Source: JOPF133 sp052144935 (GTDB taxonomy: Bacteria; Acidobacteriota; Terriglobia; Bryobacterales; Bryobacteraceae). Taken from it: a stretch of 39,084 bases of DNA. The stretch lies in the NCBI GenBank assembly GCA_052144935.1, contig JBKQPR010000331.1:1-39084 (forward strand), in the 5' to 3' direction. Positions 1 through 8,960 of the stretch are shown here, piece after piece (position 1 is the stretch's first letter; each line of letters begins with the position of its first letter). The notes below the pieces were generated by a model that worked only from the letters and a program-made list of their open reading frames with translations, made no database searches and had not been told where the DNA came from. The translations under genes and the position numbers were made by a program.

Positions 1-1060
1 CCGTTACCCATCTCGCCCCCACGGTGGGAGTGCGGGCCGCCTGCGATTTCCTTGGGGTGGCCCGCGCTTCCTTCTATCGCCAGCGCCCGGTCTTTGGTCC
101 GTCGGCATCGCCTGCAGCCGAGCCGGCTTTGGCCGAGCGACCGGCCCCAGCCCGGACCCTCACCCCGGCCGAACGCACCAGGGTGCTGTCTGTCTTACAT
201 GAAGAGCGATTCCAGAATTGCTCTCCCGCAGCCGTGCAGGCAACCTTGCTGGACGAAGGCCAGTACTTCTGTTCGACTCGCACCATGTACCGCATCCTCG
301 ATCAGCAGGGAGAGTCCAGCGAGCGCCGCGATCAACTCGTTCATCCGCCGTACCAAAAACCCGAGTTGCTGGCTACCGCGCCCAACCAACTGTGGAGTTG
401 GGACATCACCAAGCTGCTGGGTCCGGCCAAGTGGACCTACTTCTATCTCTACGTGATCCTCGACGTTTTCAGCCGGTATGTCCCCGGCTGGATGGTGGCG
501 CCTCGGGAATGCGCCGAACTCGCCCAGCGATTCATCAAGGAGACCATCGGCAAACAGGAGATTCCCCCCGGCCAGCTCCAAATCCACGCCGACCGCGGCA
601 AGGTCATGACTTCCAAGCCGGTGGCCTTATGATGGCCGACCTGGGCGTCACCAAGACCCATAGCCGGCCCTACGTTTCCAACGACAACCCGTATTCGGAA
701 AGCCATTTCCGCACCTTGAAGTACCGCCCGGAGTTCCCGGGTCGCTTCGGCTGCATCCAGGACAGCCGCGCCTTCTGTCAGGACTTCTTCCAGTGGTACA
801 ACCAAGAGCACCGTCATTCGGGCATCGGCTTGCTTACCCCCGCCATGGTTCATTGCGGCGAGGCCCAAACCGTCCTGGCCCACCGCCAGGGGGTGCTCGA
901 CGCGGCTTACCAGGCGCACCCCGACCGCTTCGTTCGGCGTCGCCCCAAACCGCTCCCATTGCCCTCCGAGGTTTGGATCAACAGGCCGGTTCCAATCGGC
1001 CAAAAGACAGAGCAAGAAAGTCACTAAATTCCCATGCCAGGTGTCTCAAAGTGCTTGACA
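1..1060 (+). mobile_element. IS3-family insertion sequence, right part (left end outside window)
   Basis: The window opens inside an insertion sequence. It carries an integrase-type transposase reading rightwards (separate entry). The left end is not visible because the reading frame is already open at base 1. A candidate right terminal repeat lies just after the transposase stop at 1042-1060 (TGTCTCAAAGTGCTTGACA), which is itself imperfectly palindromic and has the TG...CA ends usual for IS3-type elements. I cannot verify it without the left end, and no target-site duplication can be checked. Confidence 0.6.
3..1027 (+). pseudogene. IS3-family transposase (DDE integrase core), frameshifted, 5' end outside window
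   Basis: Transposase of the OrfB/retroviral-integrase type that would cut and join the ends of the IS. The frame is open from the window edge; a GTG at 24 is a possible but unlikely start. The catalytic acids are visible: Asp in WSWDITKL (402-404), Asp in IHADRG (591-593) and Glu in YSESHFR (698-700). The last two are about 35 residues apart, the D(35)E spacing of IS3 enzymes. One base is missing around 626-632. The first frame hits TGA at 630-632, and the sequence continues in the next frame with MADLGVTKTHSRPYVSNDN to a TAA at 1025-1027. This break lies inside the catalytic core, not at the usual orfA/orfB programmed slip site, so the copy is probably inactive unless it is a sequencing error. 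Confidence 0.85.
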
Positions 1061-1292
1061 CGCACCGCACGACCAGCGCGAGTCCACGAAACATGCCTCA
1101 GCCTATCACGAGCGCCAGCGCCCGCCCGTCTTACTGCCGCGCGGCTCATGTTTCAGGCGCACCCCGAAACCTCGAGAGCATCACAAGGCCGGAGATCGGG
1201 TCGTCTTCTGGCGGGTACGCGGCCCCGGTCCATAGGTCTCCCGGCTGGTCGCGCGGCGTGATGCCTTTCCCAACCCAGGGCAAGCTAAGGCC

Positions 1293-1343
1293 GGCCAAAG
1301 CGCCAGGGGCTGGCCAAAGCGCCAGTGCAGGCCAAAGCGCCAG
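1293..1343. repeat. Three tandem copies of a 14-bp motif upstream of trpEG
   Basis: GGCCAAAGCGCCAG occurs at 1293-1306, 1312-1325 and 1330-1343, separated by 5 and 4 bases. It sits in the 371-base gap between the IS and the anthranilate synthase gene, about 55 bases before the start codon. The rest of that gap (1061-1292, 1344-1398) shows no gene; there is a small CCCCTCAGGGG hairpin at 1380-1390 overlapping the ribosome-binding region. A regulatory role is only a guess. Confidence 0.55.
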
Positions 1344-1398
1344 AGCATGCCCCACAGCCCATGCTATCCTGCAAATTATCCCCTCAGGGGCACATCCG

Positions 1399-3552
1399 AT
1401 GCGCGACACAAGCTATACGACTCCCCACGGGATCAGGGTCAGGCGCAGCGCTTCCAAGGCCGGTTTCCGCCGGGGCCTGAAACATCTGCTGCACGATCTG
1501 GACCGCCACCGTGGTATCTATCTCTCCTCGGGATACGAGTATCCCGGGAGGTATTCGCGCTGGGACATCGCGTCCACCTGCCCGCCCATCGAGATCGTAG
1601 CGTATGATCGCCGCGTGGAGTTTCGCCCGCTGAACCAGCGCGGCCGCATCCTCGTCGAACTGCTGGCGCCGGTATTGGCGGAGAATCCGCACTGGGAAGA
1701 GTTCGGCGTGGCCGATGGCGGCATTCAGGGCCGTCTGAAGCCTCTGCCCAGGTTGTTCCCGGAAGAGGAGCGCAGCAAGCAGCCTTCCGCGTTTTCCATC
1801 TTGCGCACCCTGATCGAGGAGTTTCGCGGAGAAGAGGACGCGCGCCTGGGCCTGGTGGGCGCCTTCGGCTACGACCTGCTGTTCCAGTTCGAGCCGATCG
1901 AAAAGAAGCTGCCCCGCAGCGGGCACAAGGACCTGCACCTGTTCTTCTGCGACGACATCTGGTTCATGGACCGCAAGAAGGAGCAGGTGGAGCGCTACCG
2001 CTTCGACTTCTCGCGCGGGGGCGTTTCCACCGCCGGCCTGCCGCGCGATGGCGCCGCGGTGCCGCCGCCCACCCCTCGCGAACCGGGCCCCATCGTTTCC
2101 GACCACACGCCCGAAGAGTACATGGCCAACGTGGAGAAGGTGCGCGAGGGCATGCGCCGCGGCGATTACTACGAAGTGGTGCTGCGGCAGACCTTCCGCA
2201 CGCCGTATTCGGGCAAAACCTCGGAGCTGTTCGAGCGGGTGCAGCGCGCCAGCCCCAGTCCGTATGAGTTCCTCCTGCAATTCGGCGAAGAGCAGCTTGT
2301 GGGGGCATCGCCCGAGATGTTCGTGCGGGTGGAAGGGCACCGCGTGGAGACCTGTCCGATTTCGGGCACCGCCAAAAGAACCGGCGATCCGCTGCGCGAC
2401 GCCGAGAATATCCGCGAGCTGCTGAAATCCACCAAGGAAGAATCCGAGCTGACCATGTGTACGGACGTGGACCGCAACGACAAATCGCGCGTCTCCGAGC
2501 CGGGCAGCGTGCGGGTGATCGGGCGGCGGCTGATCGAATCCTACGCCGGGGTGTTCCACACGGTGGATCACGTGGAAGGCTTCCTCAAGGAAGGCTTCGA
2601 TTCGCTGGATGCCTTCCTCAGCCACATGTGGGCAGTGACCGTGATCGGCGCGCCCAAGAAGGCCGCCGCCGAGACTGTGGAATCGCTGGAGCGCGATGCG
2701 CGCGGCTGGTACGGAGGCGCGGTGGGGATGATCTCGCTCAACGGCGATATCAACACCGGCATCCTGATCCGCACCACCTATCTGCGCGACGGCATGGCGC
2801 GGTATCCCGTGGGCGCGACCCTGCTGTACGATTCCGTGCCCGCGCTGGAGGAGCAGGAGACCAGGCTCAAGGCCACCGGCTTCTTCCGCACGCTGGGCGC
2901 GGGCCAAGCAGCTCCTGTCGAAGCTCTTGGGGAGCGCGAAGCGGTGGGCGCCGGCGCCAGGCTCCTGCTGGTGGACAACGACGACTGCTTCATCCACACG
3001 CTGGCCAACTACGCGCGGCAGACCGGCGCCGAGGTGGTGACCTATCGCGCTGGCTTTCCGCCCGAATTGATTGGCGAGGTGGCCCCCACGCTGATTCTGA
3101 TCTCTCCCGGTCCGGGGCGTCCGGCGGATTTCGGCGTGCCCGAATTAGTGCGCACCGCGGTGCGTCTGGGCGTGCCGGTGTTCGGCGTATGCCTGGGGTT
3201 GCAGGGGATTGTGGAGGCGTTCGGCGGCGAGTTGGGCGTGCTGGACTATCCCATGCACGGCAAGCCTTCCACCGTGCGGCATGGCGGCCTGGGCATCTTC
3301 GAAGGACTGCCCGAGGAGTTTCAGGTGGGCCGCTACCACTCGCTCTACGCGCGGCGCGAGACCTTTCCCGCCTGCCTGGAGGTGACCGCCGAATCCACCG
3401 ACGGTGTGATTATGGGGATCCGTCACCGCGAGCTGCCGATTGAAGCCGTGCAGTTCCATCCCGAGTCGATTCTCACCGCCGAAGGAGACCACGGGTTGAA
3501 ACTGATGGCCAACGCCGTGCGGCTGGGCAAGGCCGTGCGCAGCGGGAAGTAG
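1399..3552 (+). CDS. trpEG: Anthranilate synthase, fused TrpE-TrpG
   Basis: Converts chorismate and glutamine to anthranilate, the first committed step of tryptophan synthesis; cytosolic. The 717-aa product carries both subunits in one chain. Residues 1-515 are the chorismate-binding TrpE part, with ISGTAKRTGDP near 321, ELTMCTDVDRNDKSRV near 351 and VIGAPKKAAAETVE near 415. From about 521 comes the glutamine amidotransferase, with nucleophile Cys598 in GVCLGLQ and the His687/Glu689 pair in HPES. The fusion and its length match the TrpE(G) enzymes known from alphaproteobacteria and some other phyla. The ATG at 1399 has AGGGG 8 bases upstream; the frame is open further upstream but that stretch is not protein-like. 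I looked for a tryptophan-rich leader peptide and saw none. No other trp genes are adjacent. Confidence 0.95.
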   Translation: MRDTSYTTPHGIRVRRSASKAGFRRGLKHLLHDLDRHRGIYLSSGYEYPGRYSRWDIASTCPPIEIVAYDRRVEFRPLNQRGRILVELLAPVLAENPHWEEFGVADGGIQGRLKPLPRLFPEEERSKQPSAFSILRTLIEEFRGEEDARLGLVGAFGYDLLFQFEPIEKKLPRSGHKDLHLFFCDDIWFMDRKKEQVERYRFDFSRGGVSTAGLPRDGAAVPPPTPREPGPIVSDHTPEEYMANVEKVREGMRRGDYYEVVLRQTFRTPYSGKTSELFERVQRASPSPYEFLLQFGEEQLVGASPEMFVRVEGHRVETCPISGTAKRTGDPLRDAENIRELLKSTKEESELTMCTDVDRNDKSRVSEPGSVRVIGRRLIESYAGVFHTVDHVEGFLKEGFDSLDAFLSHMWAVTVIGAPKKAAAETVESLERDARGWYGGAVGMISLNGDINTGILIRTTYLRDGMARYPVGATLLYDSVPALEEQETRLKATGFFRTLGAGQAAPVEALGEREAVGAGARLLLVDNDDCFIHTLANYARQTGAEVVTYRAGFPPELIGEVAPTLILISPGPGRPADFGVPELVRTAVRLGVPVFGVCLGLQGIVEAFGGELGVLDYPMHGKPSTVRHGGLGIFEGLPEEFQVGRYHSLYARRETFPACLEVTAESTDGVIMGIRHRELPIEAVQFHPESILTAEGDHGLKLMANAVRLGKAVRSGK

Positions 3553-3553
3553 C

Positions 3554-4602
3554 GATCGGGGGAGCACGATCTCCTTCGGGCTGACCGGTGGCAGCGGCTC
3601 CGGGGAGGCTCCGCGCAATCCTCCAGTTCGGGAACGATTCGCAGACGCATGCCGCTGACGCTGGCCATCCCGCTCGATCGGGCGCCATTCACAAACTCCC
3701 GAATGGGAGCGGCCTGGCTTTCCAATTCCGAACGTACTTCGGCGGTCATGCTCGGCGCATCGCGCCACAAGATCGAAGAGGCACGTTCGAAAATCGGCTC
3801 CAGTTGCGGGATGGAGCCGCCCAGTAGTCCGGCAAGATACTCGATCCGGTACGGTTGCCAGTCTCTATCACCCGTAGAGTTCCAGGGGACCTGCTTGTCA
3901 GTTCGAACTATCGTCCTGCGGTAATACGCGTTATGCGGACCCGGAAAGGCAAGCACGCTGCCCTCCTGTACAGAGGTAGTGAGCTGATAGATCCCGATGG
4001 GCGGAAACCCTCTGGGCATGGGATGGAGGCCGCAGCCCCAACTGCCGCCGCCGCTCCCTCCACCGAAACCTGCTTCACTGTCGCGAACCTCGAACCGGTA
4101 AGCGATGCGCAGTTCCTCCAGAGTCTTGGCGAAGAATCGCGCGGACTCCATGTGGAAGAACAGATTGTTTGCCAGCAAGCCACTTGCCATCGTGGAGCGG
4201 CTGGCTCCGCAGGTCGAGCAGCGCGTCTTCGTTCTGGCCGTCCGCGCGCGCCAGCAGAATCAGCACCTCCGTGCGGCAGCAATCTGCAAAGGCGAGGATT
4301 GCGTCGCCGGACACCTTGGTTCCCGATACGATCAGCGAATCGAAAAGCGCCTCCACATAGCCGCGCGGTTCCGAGTTCCACTCGGAATCGCGGAGGGCCA
4401 CGGCCTGGCGAAGTTGCTCGATCAGCATCGCGCGCAGGCTGTCGTCTTCGAGGCGCCCGGCGAGCCATGCGCCCCACGCCTTGTCGATGAGGCGCGGCGA
4501 CTCCATGAGCCCCTTAGCGCGGGCGGACTCCAGCGCCACCGGGGAGGCCGGTTGGGCGAAGGCCGCCGAGAGGCTCAGGGCACCCACTACCAATGCACTC
4601 AT
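3554..4602 (-). pseudogene. Degenerate secreted protein, paralogue of the next gene
   Basis: Reads leftwards from an ATG at 4602 with a signal peptide (MSALVVGALSLSAAFAQ). The chain matches its neighbour at 4728-5782 throughout: DKAWGAWLAGR vs DRAWGAYVAGR, YVEALFDSLI vs AVQALFDALI, FFAKTLEELRIAYRFEVRD vs FFTKTLQEIEIGPIFEVRD. The frame breaks at about 4162 (one extra A in an AAA run, between KWLAG and NNLFFHMES) and again at about 3600 (C run, before PEPLPPVSPKEIVLP). The C-terminal motif PKEIVLP, equivalent to PREIVLE* in the paralogue, runs into the end of trpEG with no stop. The function of the family is unknown to me; secretion is inferred from the leader. Confidence 0.65.
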
Positions 4603-4660
4603 CCTTCGCAATGCAATCGCCTCGATCTGGCGCGGGCACTCTGCTGGGCCGGCTTGGGAA

Positions 4661-4715
4661 GGCTGAAAGCCGGCTGCAGCCAGGATTGGCGGCCAGGATT
4701 GGCTGCCCCACGGCC
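4661..4715. repeat. Dispersed palindromic repeat, copy 1
   Basis: Contains GGCTGAAAGCCGGCTGC (4661-4677) followed by two copies of GCCAGGATTGGC-type sequence and GCTGCCCCACGGCC. The same two blocks occur inside the glycosyltransferase gene at 32168-32184 and 32275-32299, and a fragment (GGGCTGCCCCACGGCCCA) at about 35974-35991. It behaves like an intergenic REP-type element. It lies in the short gap between the two secreted paralogues. Confidence 0.6.
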
Positions 4716-4727
4716 ACGAACAGGTCC

Positions 4728-5782
4728 CTACTCCAGCACGATCTCGCGAGGTTCCACGGCCGGCATGCTGTCGTGGGTCAGCCGGCGAATGTCGCGCACG
4801 ACGGGCTGGATCTTCAATCGGATGCCGGCGACGCGGCCCATCCCCGCGCTCTCGGCGCCGGCTACGAAATCGCGAAAGGCGATGGCCTGTTCGTCCATTT
4901 GCCGCGCCATCTCCCGAGCCACCTGTTCCGCGCTTTCCCAGTAAATGTGGACAAAGGGATGGAGGAGTTGCGTCATCTGCTCCTGGGTGAGAAATCCCAG
5001 TGCGGCCAGATATCGCTCGCGGTAGACGCCCGGGATCTTGTCGAGGCCCAATTCCCCCCATTCCGCCGGCTTGCCGGTCTCCATCGCGACACGCCGCACA
5101 TATACATTCGTGGGGCCTTCGATGGCGACGGAAGCACTCTGCACCGGAGCGATGAATTCCACCTCGAGCTGATACAGAGCGATGGGCGGGAAGCCCTCCG
5201 GCAGCTTGCGTTCGCGCACGCTGGTGCCGAATCCGCCACCGCAGTACCCCACGGCCTCGTCCGTGTCGCGCACCTCGAAGATCGGGCCGATCTCGATCTC
5301 CTGCAAGGTCTTCGTGAAGAATCCAGGGACTTCATGCGGAAGAGCAGATTGTTCACCGCTACCCATTGGGCCAGGCTTTGCTTCTGTCCGCGCAGTTCGA
5401 GCAGCGCTTCTTCGCTCGCCCCGCCGCGCGCCAGGAGCAGCAGCACGTCGTCGCGCCAATCTTCGGCGAAAGGGACAATGGCCTCGGCGGGCACGGGGTC
5501 GCCCGACTGAATCAGCGCATCGAACAACGCCTGTACGGCAAGATAGGTCTCGCTATCGAGTGGAGTATCGCGCAACGGCTCGGCCTCGTGGAGCGCGGCC
5601 AGCAGCGCTTCGCGCAGGCTCGGGGCGTGCGAGCGGCCGGCCACGTATGCGCCCCAGGCGCGATCGGCGGGCCGGTCGGAGGTCAGCAATTGCTCGGGCG
5701 ATTGCGCAAGGGCGCCGAACGCCATCGCCGCTGCCAGAAGCCATCGTGCCGTTGCGCTCACAAGCCATGCGCGCACAACCAT
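4728..5782 (-). pseudogene. Secreted protein of unknown function, one frameshift
   Basis: Starts at ATG 5782 with a clear signal peptide ending FGALA-Q, and ends with PAVEPREIVLE and a TAG at 4728-4730. The N-terminal half (to about residue 151, NNLLFRMKS) is helical and rich in Leu/Ala/Glu (AWGAYVAGRS, EDWRDDVLLLLARG, EEALLELRGQ), like an Armadillo/HEAT-type scaffold. The C-terminal half (PGFFTKTLQEIEIG onward) is in the next frame, so one base is missing at about 5325-5330, in a CCC run. With that base restored the product would be roughly 350 aa. The break may be a sequencing error, since everything else looks intact. The decayed paralogue immediately downstream shows a tandem duplication. 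The biological role is not recognisable. Confidence 0.65.
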
Positions 5783-5826
5783 AGGACTGCCGGACGGGCG
5801 CAGAGGTTACCCGCCGCCCGGCGCGC

Positions 5827-6399
5827 CTACCAGACGAACGGAATCAGGCCTTTCACTTCGCGGCGGTATTCGATGTACTCCCGGCCGAACTGCTCGATCA
5901 TGAATCGCTCTTCCAATAGCGATTTGCGTTTCCATTCGAAGAAGGCGAGCGCGGCGCCCAACAGGCAGCGCACCTCGCCATAAACCACCGCGGTGCCCAG
6001 CAGGGCGAGCGAAAGCCCGGAGTAAATGGGATGCCGCGCCAGCGCGTAAGGCCCGCGGCGCACCAGCGTATGGTCCTCTTTTACCTGCACCGTGCCGCTC
6101 CAGTTGCGGCCTAAGCAGAGGCGCGCCCAAACGGTGAAAGCGAAGCCGGCCATGCCCGCGGCGCAACCCGCCCAGGCGACCCACTGGTCCGCGGGCACAA
6201 AACGGTCGCGCAGGAAGCCGACTCGGAAGTAACTGGAGAAGATCAGGTCGAACGCCAGCCCCAGCGCCAGAACATGCGCGATCAGCGCGCCCCGCGGCAT
6301 GCGGCGCGCGGTGCGCTTGGTGGTGAAGGCCGTGGCCAGCCAGATGAGGCCGATGCCCACCCAGGCATATCGCATGACTTGGCGCGGATCGAGAAGCAT
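5827..6399 (-). CDS. Isoprenylcysteine carboxyl methyltransferase (ICMT)-like membrane protein
   Basis: Integral membrane protein of 190 aa with about five hydrophobic segments. The C-terminal half carries the ICMT/PEMT-type S-adenosylmethionine signature: LVRRGPYALARHPIYSGL followed some 30 residues later by EERFMIEQFGREYIEYRREV. Proteins of this family methylate small or lipid-linked substrates in the membrane; the substrate here cannot be told from sequence. I use the ATG at 6399. A TTG two codons upstream (6405) is possible, and a TATAGT-like -10 lies just upstream, so the message may be nearly leaderless. It is transcribed in the same direction as the two secreted paralogues at 3554-5782. 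Confidence 0.8.
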   Translation of the reverse strand: MLLDPRQVMRYAWVGIGLIWLATAFTTKRTARRMPRGALIAHVLALGLAFDLIFSSYFRVGFLRDRFVPADQWVAWAGCAAGMAGFAFTVWARLCLGRNWSGTVQVKEDHTLVRRGPYALARHPIYSGLSLALLGTAVVYGEVRCLLGAALAFFEWKRKSLLEERFMIEQFGREYIEYRREVKGLIPFVW

Positions 6400-6418
6400 T
6401 GCCAACGTCTACTATAGA

Positions 6419-6690
6419 TTAATTCCCGGTCGGCACTTTATCCGCGTGGTCGACGATCGCCGCTTCCAGCGGAATCAGGTACTCCAGCGTGAGGCCGAGT
6501 TGCACCTGGACCCCTGATTCGATGGGATCGTCTGTCCCTCCCGGTGCGCTGATGTTTTCATTCGTCGTCCAATCGAGGGCAATTTCAAACAATCCACTCA
6601 GCTCGGTATGGTCCATCACGGGTTCGCCACGGGTTCGCGGAGCAGGCCCGCCGGCATTTCGGTAAACGCCTTCATCGTCGCATTGGTTTC
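6419..6690 (-). pseudogene. C-terminal remnant of a TIGR03435-type protein
   Basis: TIGR03435 proteins are a large secreted family typical of Acidobacteria. Their end normally reads TM..FA..L...L.RPV.D.TGL.G.FD..L.W, then a region ending QLGL.LE....P.E..V.DH...P. Here TMKAFTEMPAGLLREPV is seen on the minus strand at about 6690-6640. It is followed, after a one-base shift, by LSGLFEIALDWTTNEN and VQVQLGLTLEYLIPLEAAIVDHADKVPTGN ending in TAA at 6419. The rest of the protein is missing and the frame is broken, so this is a remnant. The family assignment comes from memory of the pattern, not a search. Confidence 0.6.
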
Positions 6691-6758
6691 ACGTGGCGGA
6701 CAGCACCGTCCATGTTCATTTTGATAACCGGTGGTGCGCGGTTCCCCGTGGGCATCTT

Positions 6759-7390
6759 CGGCCCGCCGGCGCCTTGACCCCGCTGGTGTCGCGCCTTTGG
6801 ACCCGCTTTCTGGAGTCGGAAAATCCCACTGTCCTGGTTCTAAGCAACCCCGACGTGAGCGAATGCGCGGACACCCAGCCTGCCGGCTCAAAAAGCCCGC
6901 CCGAGGGAGCGGTCAAGGAGACGCCCTGTCCGGACGAGTACACCGGTGGGCGAGGCGTTCGCCATCAACCTGTTCTCGAATTTCTTCCAGGCCGGGAGGA
7001 AAACCCTCATCGTGAAGCAGAATCGAATGGTGAATGAGGAGACTCACTCCCGACCCCGAGGATGTTTCGCCGGTGCTGCCCGTCGCGGCGTCAACCCTGA
7101 AGTTCGAAACGGCTTTCGACACCAAAACCGGCCAACTGATCCGCGATCGCGGGTTGATCGCCCTGCGGCGCCATCCCACCACCGGGCATTGGTTGTTGTT
7201 CCTATACGGGAGACACACTCAAGGCACCCACGCGGCTGCCGAAGGCACCACCCAGGAACGCTTTCTCGCCCAGTTGCCGTGGCTGAAATCGGTAACCGCC
7301 CTGCCGGACAGTTTCCCTGTGCTGGCCGGCGTCACGGTGAGCAACGGTATCCCGGGAGGCCCCGTTCCGATCGCGTTGCGCGTGCCTTGA
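6759..7390 (+). pseudogene. Decayed hypothetical gene (3' part, two frameshifts)
   Basis: Three consecutive pieces in three frames make one coherent chain. LWTRFLESENPTVLVLSNPD...PDEYTG is followed from 6946 by VGEAFAINLFSNFFQAGRKTLIVKQNRM, then from about 7034 by PDPEDVSPVLPVAASTLKFETAFDTKTGQ and HWLLFLYGRHTQGTHAAAEGTTQERF, ending ...GIPGGPVPIALRVP* at 7390. The shifts fall near 6944 and 7030. The C-terminal pattern (leucine-rich strand, GxxTQGTxAAxE, then ...GGVP... at the end) resembles a family of Acidobacterial hypothetical proteins I recall but cannot name. Together with the preceding TIGR03435 remnant this makes 6419-7390 a stretch of gene debris between two intact genes. Confidence 0.5.
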
Positions 7391-7397
7391 CCGCGGT

Positions 7398-8732
7398 CTA
7401 ATCCGCGGAGGGGGAGACCCGTTTCCAGATCGCATACGCCGCCACGCCCATGGCCAACGTCAGCAGGCCGAATCCGATGAATCCCCAGCCCGAAGTCAGG
7501 AAAATGTAAGCCCAGCCGGCAAAGGCGATTACGCTCGGAACGGGATACAGCCACATGCGGAAAGGCCGGGCAATCTCAGGGCGGTGTCTTCGCAGTCGAT
7601 CGAGAGCGAAGATCTGGGCGATAAACTGAACCAGGATTCGCGACGTGAGCAGTGCGGAAATCACCGCGTCGAGGCTCCCGAACGAAGCGCCAATCGCCAG
7701 CATTCCCATCGCCAGCAACGACACGTGAGGGAACTTCCCGCTCGGATGGAGCCGCGCGAACACACGGAAGAAATGCCCGTCGGCGGCCGCCGCATAAGGG
7801 ATGCGGCTGTAGCCCAGCAAGAGAGCGAACACGGACGCAAAGGCTGTCCAAAGAACCAGCACGGTGGCCACCACGGCCGCCCGCGGCCCATAAAGCCGTT
7901 CGATGAACTGCGCGGCAACGAACTTCGATTGCATGGCCTCGCGCCACGGCACCACGCCGATGATACTCAGGTTCATCAGCGAGTAGAGCGCGGCCACCCC
8001 CAGCACGGAGTAGATGATGGAACGCGGAATCGTGCGTGCCGGGTCGCGGACTTCGCCGCCCGTGTAGCAGATGTCGTAATAGCCCATGAAATCGTACATG
8101 GCGATGAGCATGGCGGATCCCAGTCCGGCGGCGAAGCCTCTCGAAAACGTGAATGCGCCGGGCGGAAAATCGAACGCCACACGGGCGTGAAAATTTGCGA
8201 TCCCGCCGGCGATGATCCACAGCATCGTGGCCAGCACTCCAAGCCAAAGCGCCACGGTGATGCGGCCGATGGCGGTAATCCCGCGGTAGAGCAGCACGAT
8301 TACCAGCGTTCCTACCGCCACGTTCACCATGCGTGCCTCAACGGGACTCATGCCGTGCCAGAGATAGCCCACGTATTGCGAAAAGCCGATATACCCGGAC
8401 GCGATCTCCAGCGGACCGCTGAAGATGAACTGCCAGATGAACAGGAACGGCAGGATGCCACCCAGCCTGGTTTTGCGAAACGTTTCGCGCAGGTAGAGGT
8501 AAGTGCCGCCGGTACCCGGCATGGCCGCGGCCAGCTCACTCCAGACCAGGCCGTCGGCGAGCGCCAGGACCGCGCCCAAAAGCCAGCCCAGCATGCACTG
8601 CGGGCCGCCCATGGACGCGATGATCAGCGGAATCGTAATGAACGGGCCGACCCCGACCATGTTGCTCATATTGAGCGCCACGGCCTCGAGGGGACCGAAT
8701 TCGCGGACCAGCCCTTCCGTCGGATTAGTCAA
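7398..8732 (-). CDS. APC-superfamily amino acid permease
   Basis: 444-aa polytopic membrane transporter with about 12 hydrophobic helices. The N-terminus (FGPLEAVALNMSNMVGVGPFITIPLII) is the glycine-containing first helix of the amino acid-polyamine-organocation family. GTGGTYLYLRETF follows helix 2 and YSRIPYAAAADGHFF is the conserved loop before helix 9. The substrate is probably an amino acid or amine but cannot be specified. The only usable start is TTG at 8732: an in-frame TAA lies five codons upstream and the next Met is at residue 22, inside helix 1. The gene stands alone, back to back with the GH2 gene, with a 228-base divergent spacer holding both promoters. Confidence 0.88.
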   Translation of the reverse strand: MTNPTEGLVREFGPLEAVALNMSNMVGVGPFITIPLIIASMGGPQCMLGWLLGAVLALADGLVWSELAAAMPGTGGTYLYLRETFRKTRLGGILPFLFIWQFIFSGPLEIASGYIGFSQYVGYLWHGMSPVEARMVNVAVGTLVIVLLYRGITAIGRITVALWLGVLATMLWIIAGGIANFHARVAFDFPPGAFTFSRGFAAGLGSAMLIAMYDFMGYYDICYTGGEVRDPARTIPRSIIYSVLGVAALYSLMNLSIIGVVPWREAMQSKFVAAQFIERLYGPRAAVVATVLVLWTAFASVFALLLGYSRIPYAAAADGHFFRVFARLHPSGKFPHVSLLAMGMLAIGASFGSLDAVISALLTSRILVQFIAQIFALDRLRRHRPEIARPFRMWLYPVPSVIAFAGWAYIFLTSGWGFIGFGLLTLAMGVAAYAIWKRVSPSAD

Positions 8733-8960
8733 AACGGGAACCGCCGCTTACCCGCAATAACATTGACGCACCCCGATCCTTCCTCCGCACGTACCGCAGG
8801 ATACACCAAATTCCGCTGTATCTTCCACAAATGCCGGCGGGTATCGCTTCGTTGTACAGCCATTACCGCGAGATTACGCTTTCGTCATCTCGCGCACTAC
8901 CTCGGGCTGCCCCCGCGGTAAAATGGTGGGCCGGATCGAGATTTACGCTGCGGGAGACCC

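Noticed and set aside
624..634. Programmed frameshift in the IS3 transposase
   Set aside because: IS3 programmed slippage joins orfA and orfB near an A-rich slip site; this break is within the catalytic core and lacks such a site.
1347..1398. Trp leader peptide or attenuator for trpEG
   Set aside because: The short frame at 1347 has no tryptophan codons and no convincing terminator/antiterminator pair precedes the gene.
1384..2997. A 537-codon open frame on the strand opposite trpEG
   Set aside because: Shadow of a high-GC gene: the plus-strand frame has all anthranilate synthase motifs, while the antisense peptide is His/Ala/Gly/Arg-rich with no recognisable domain.
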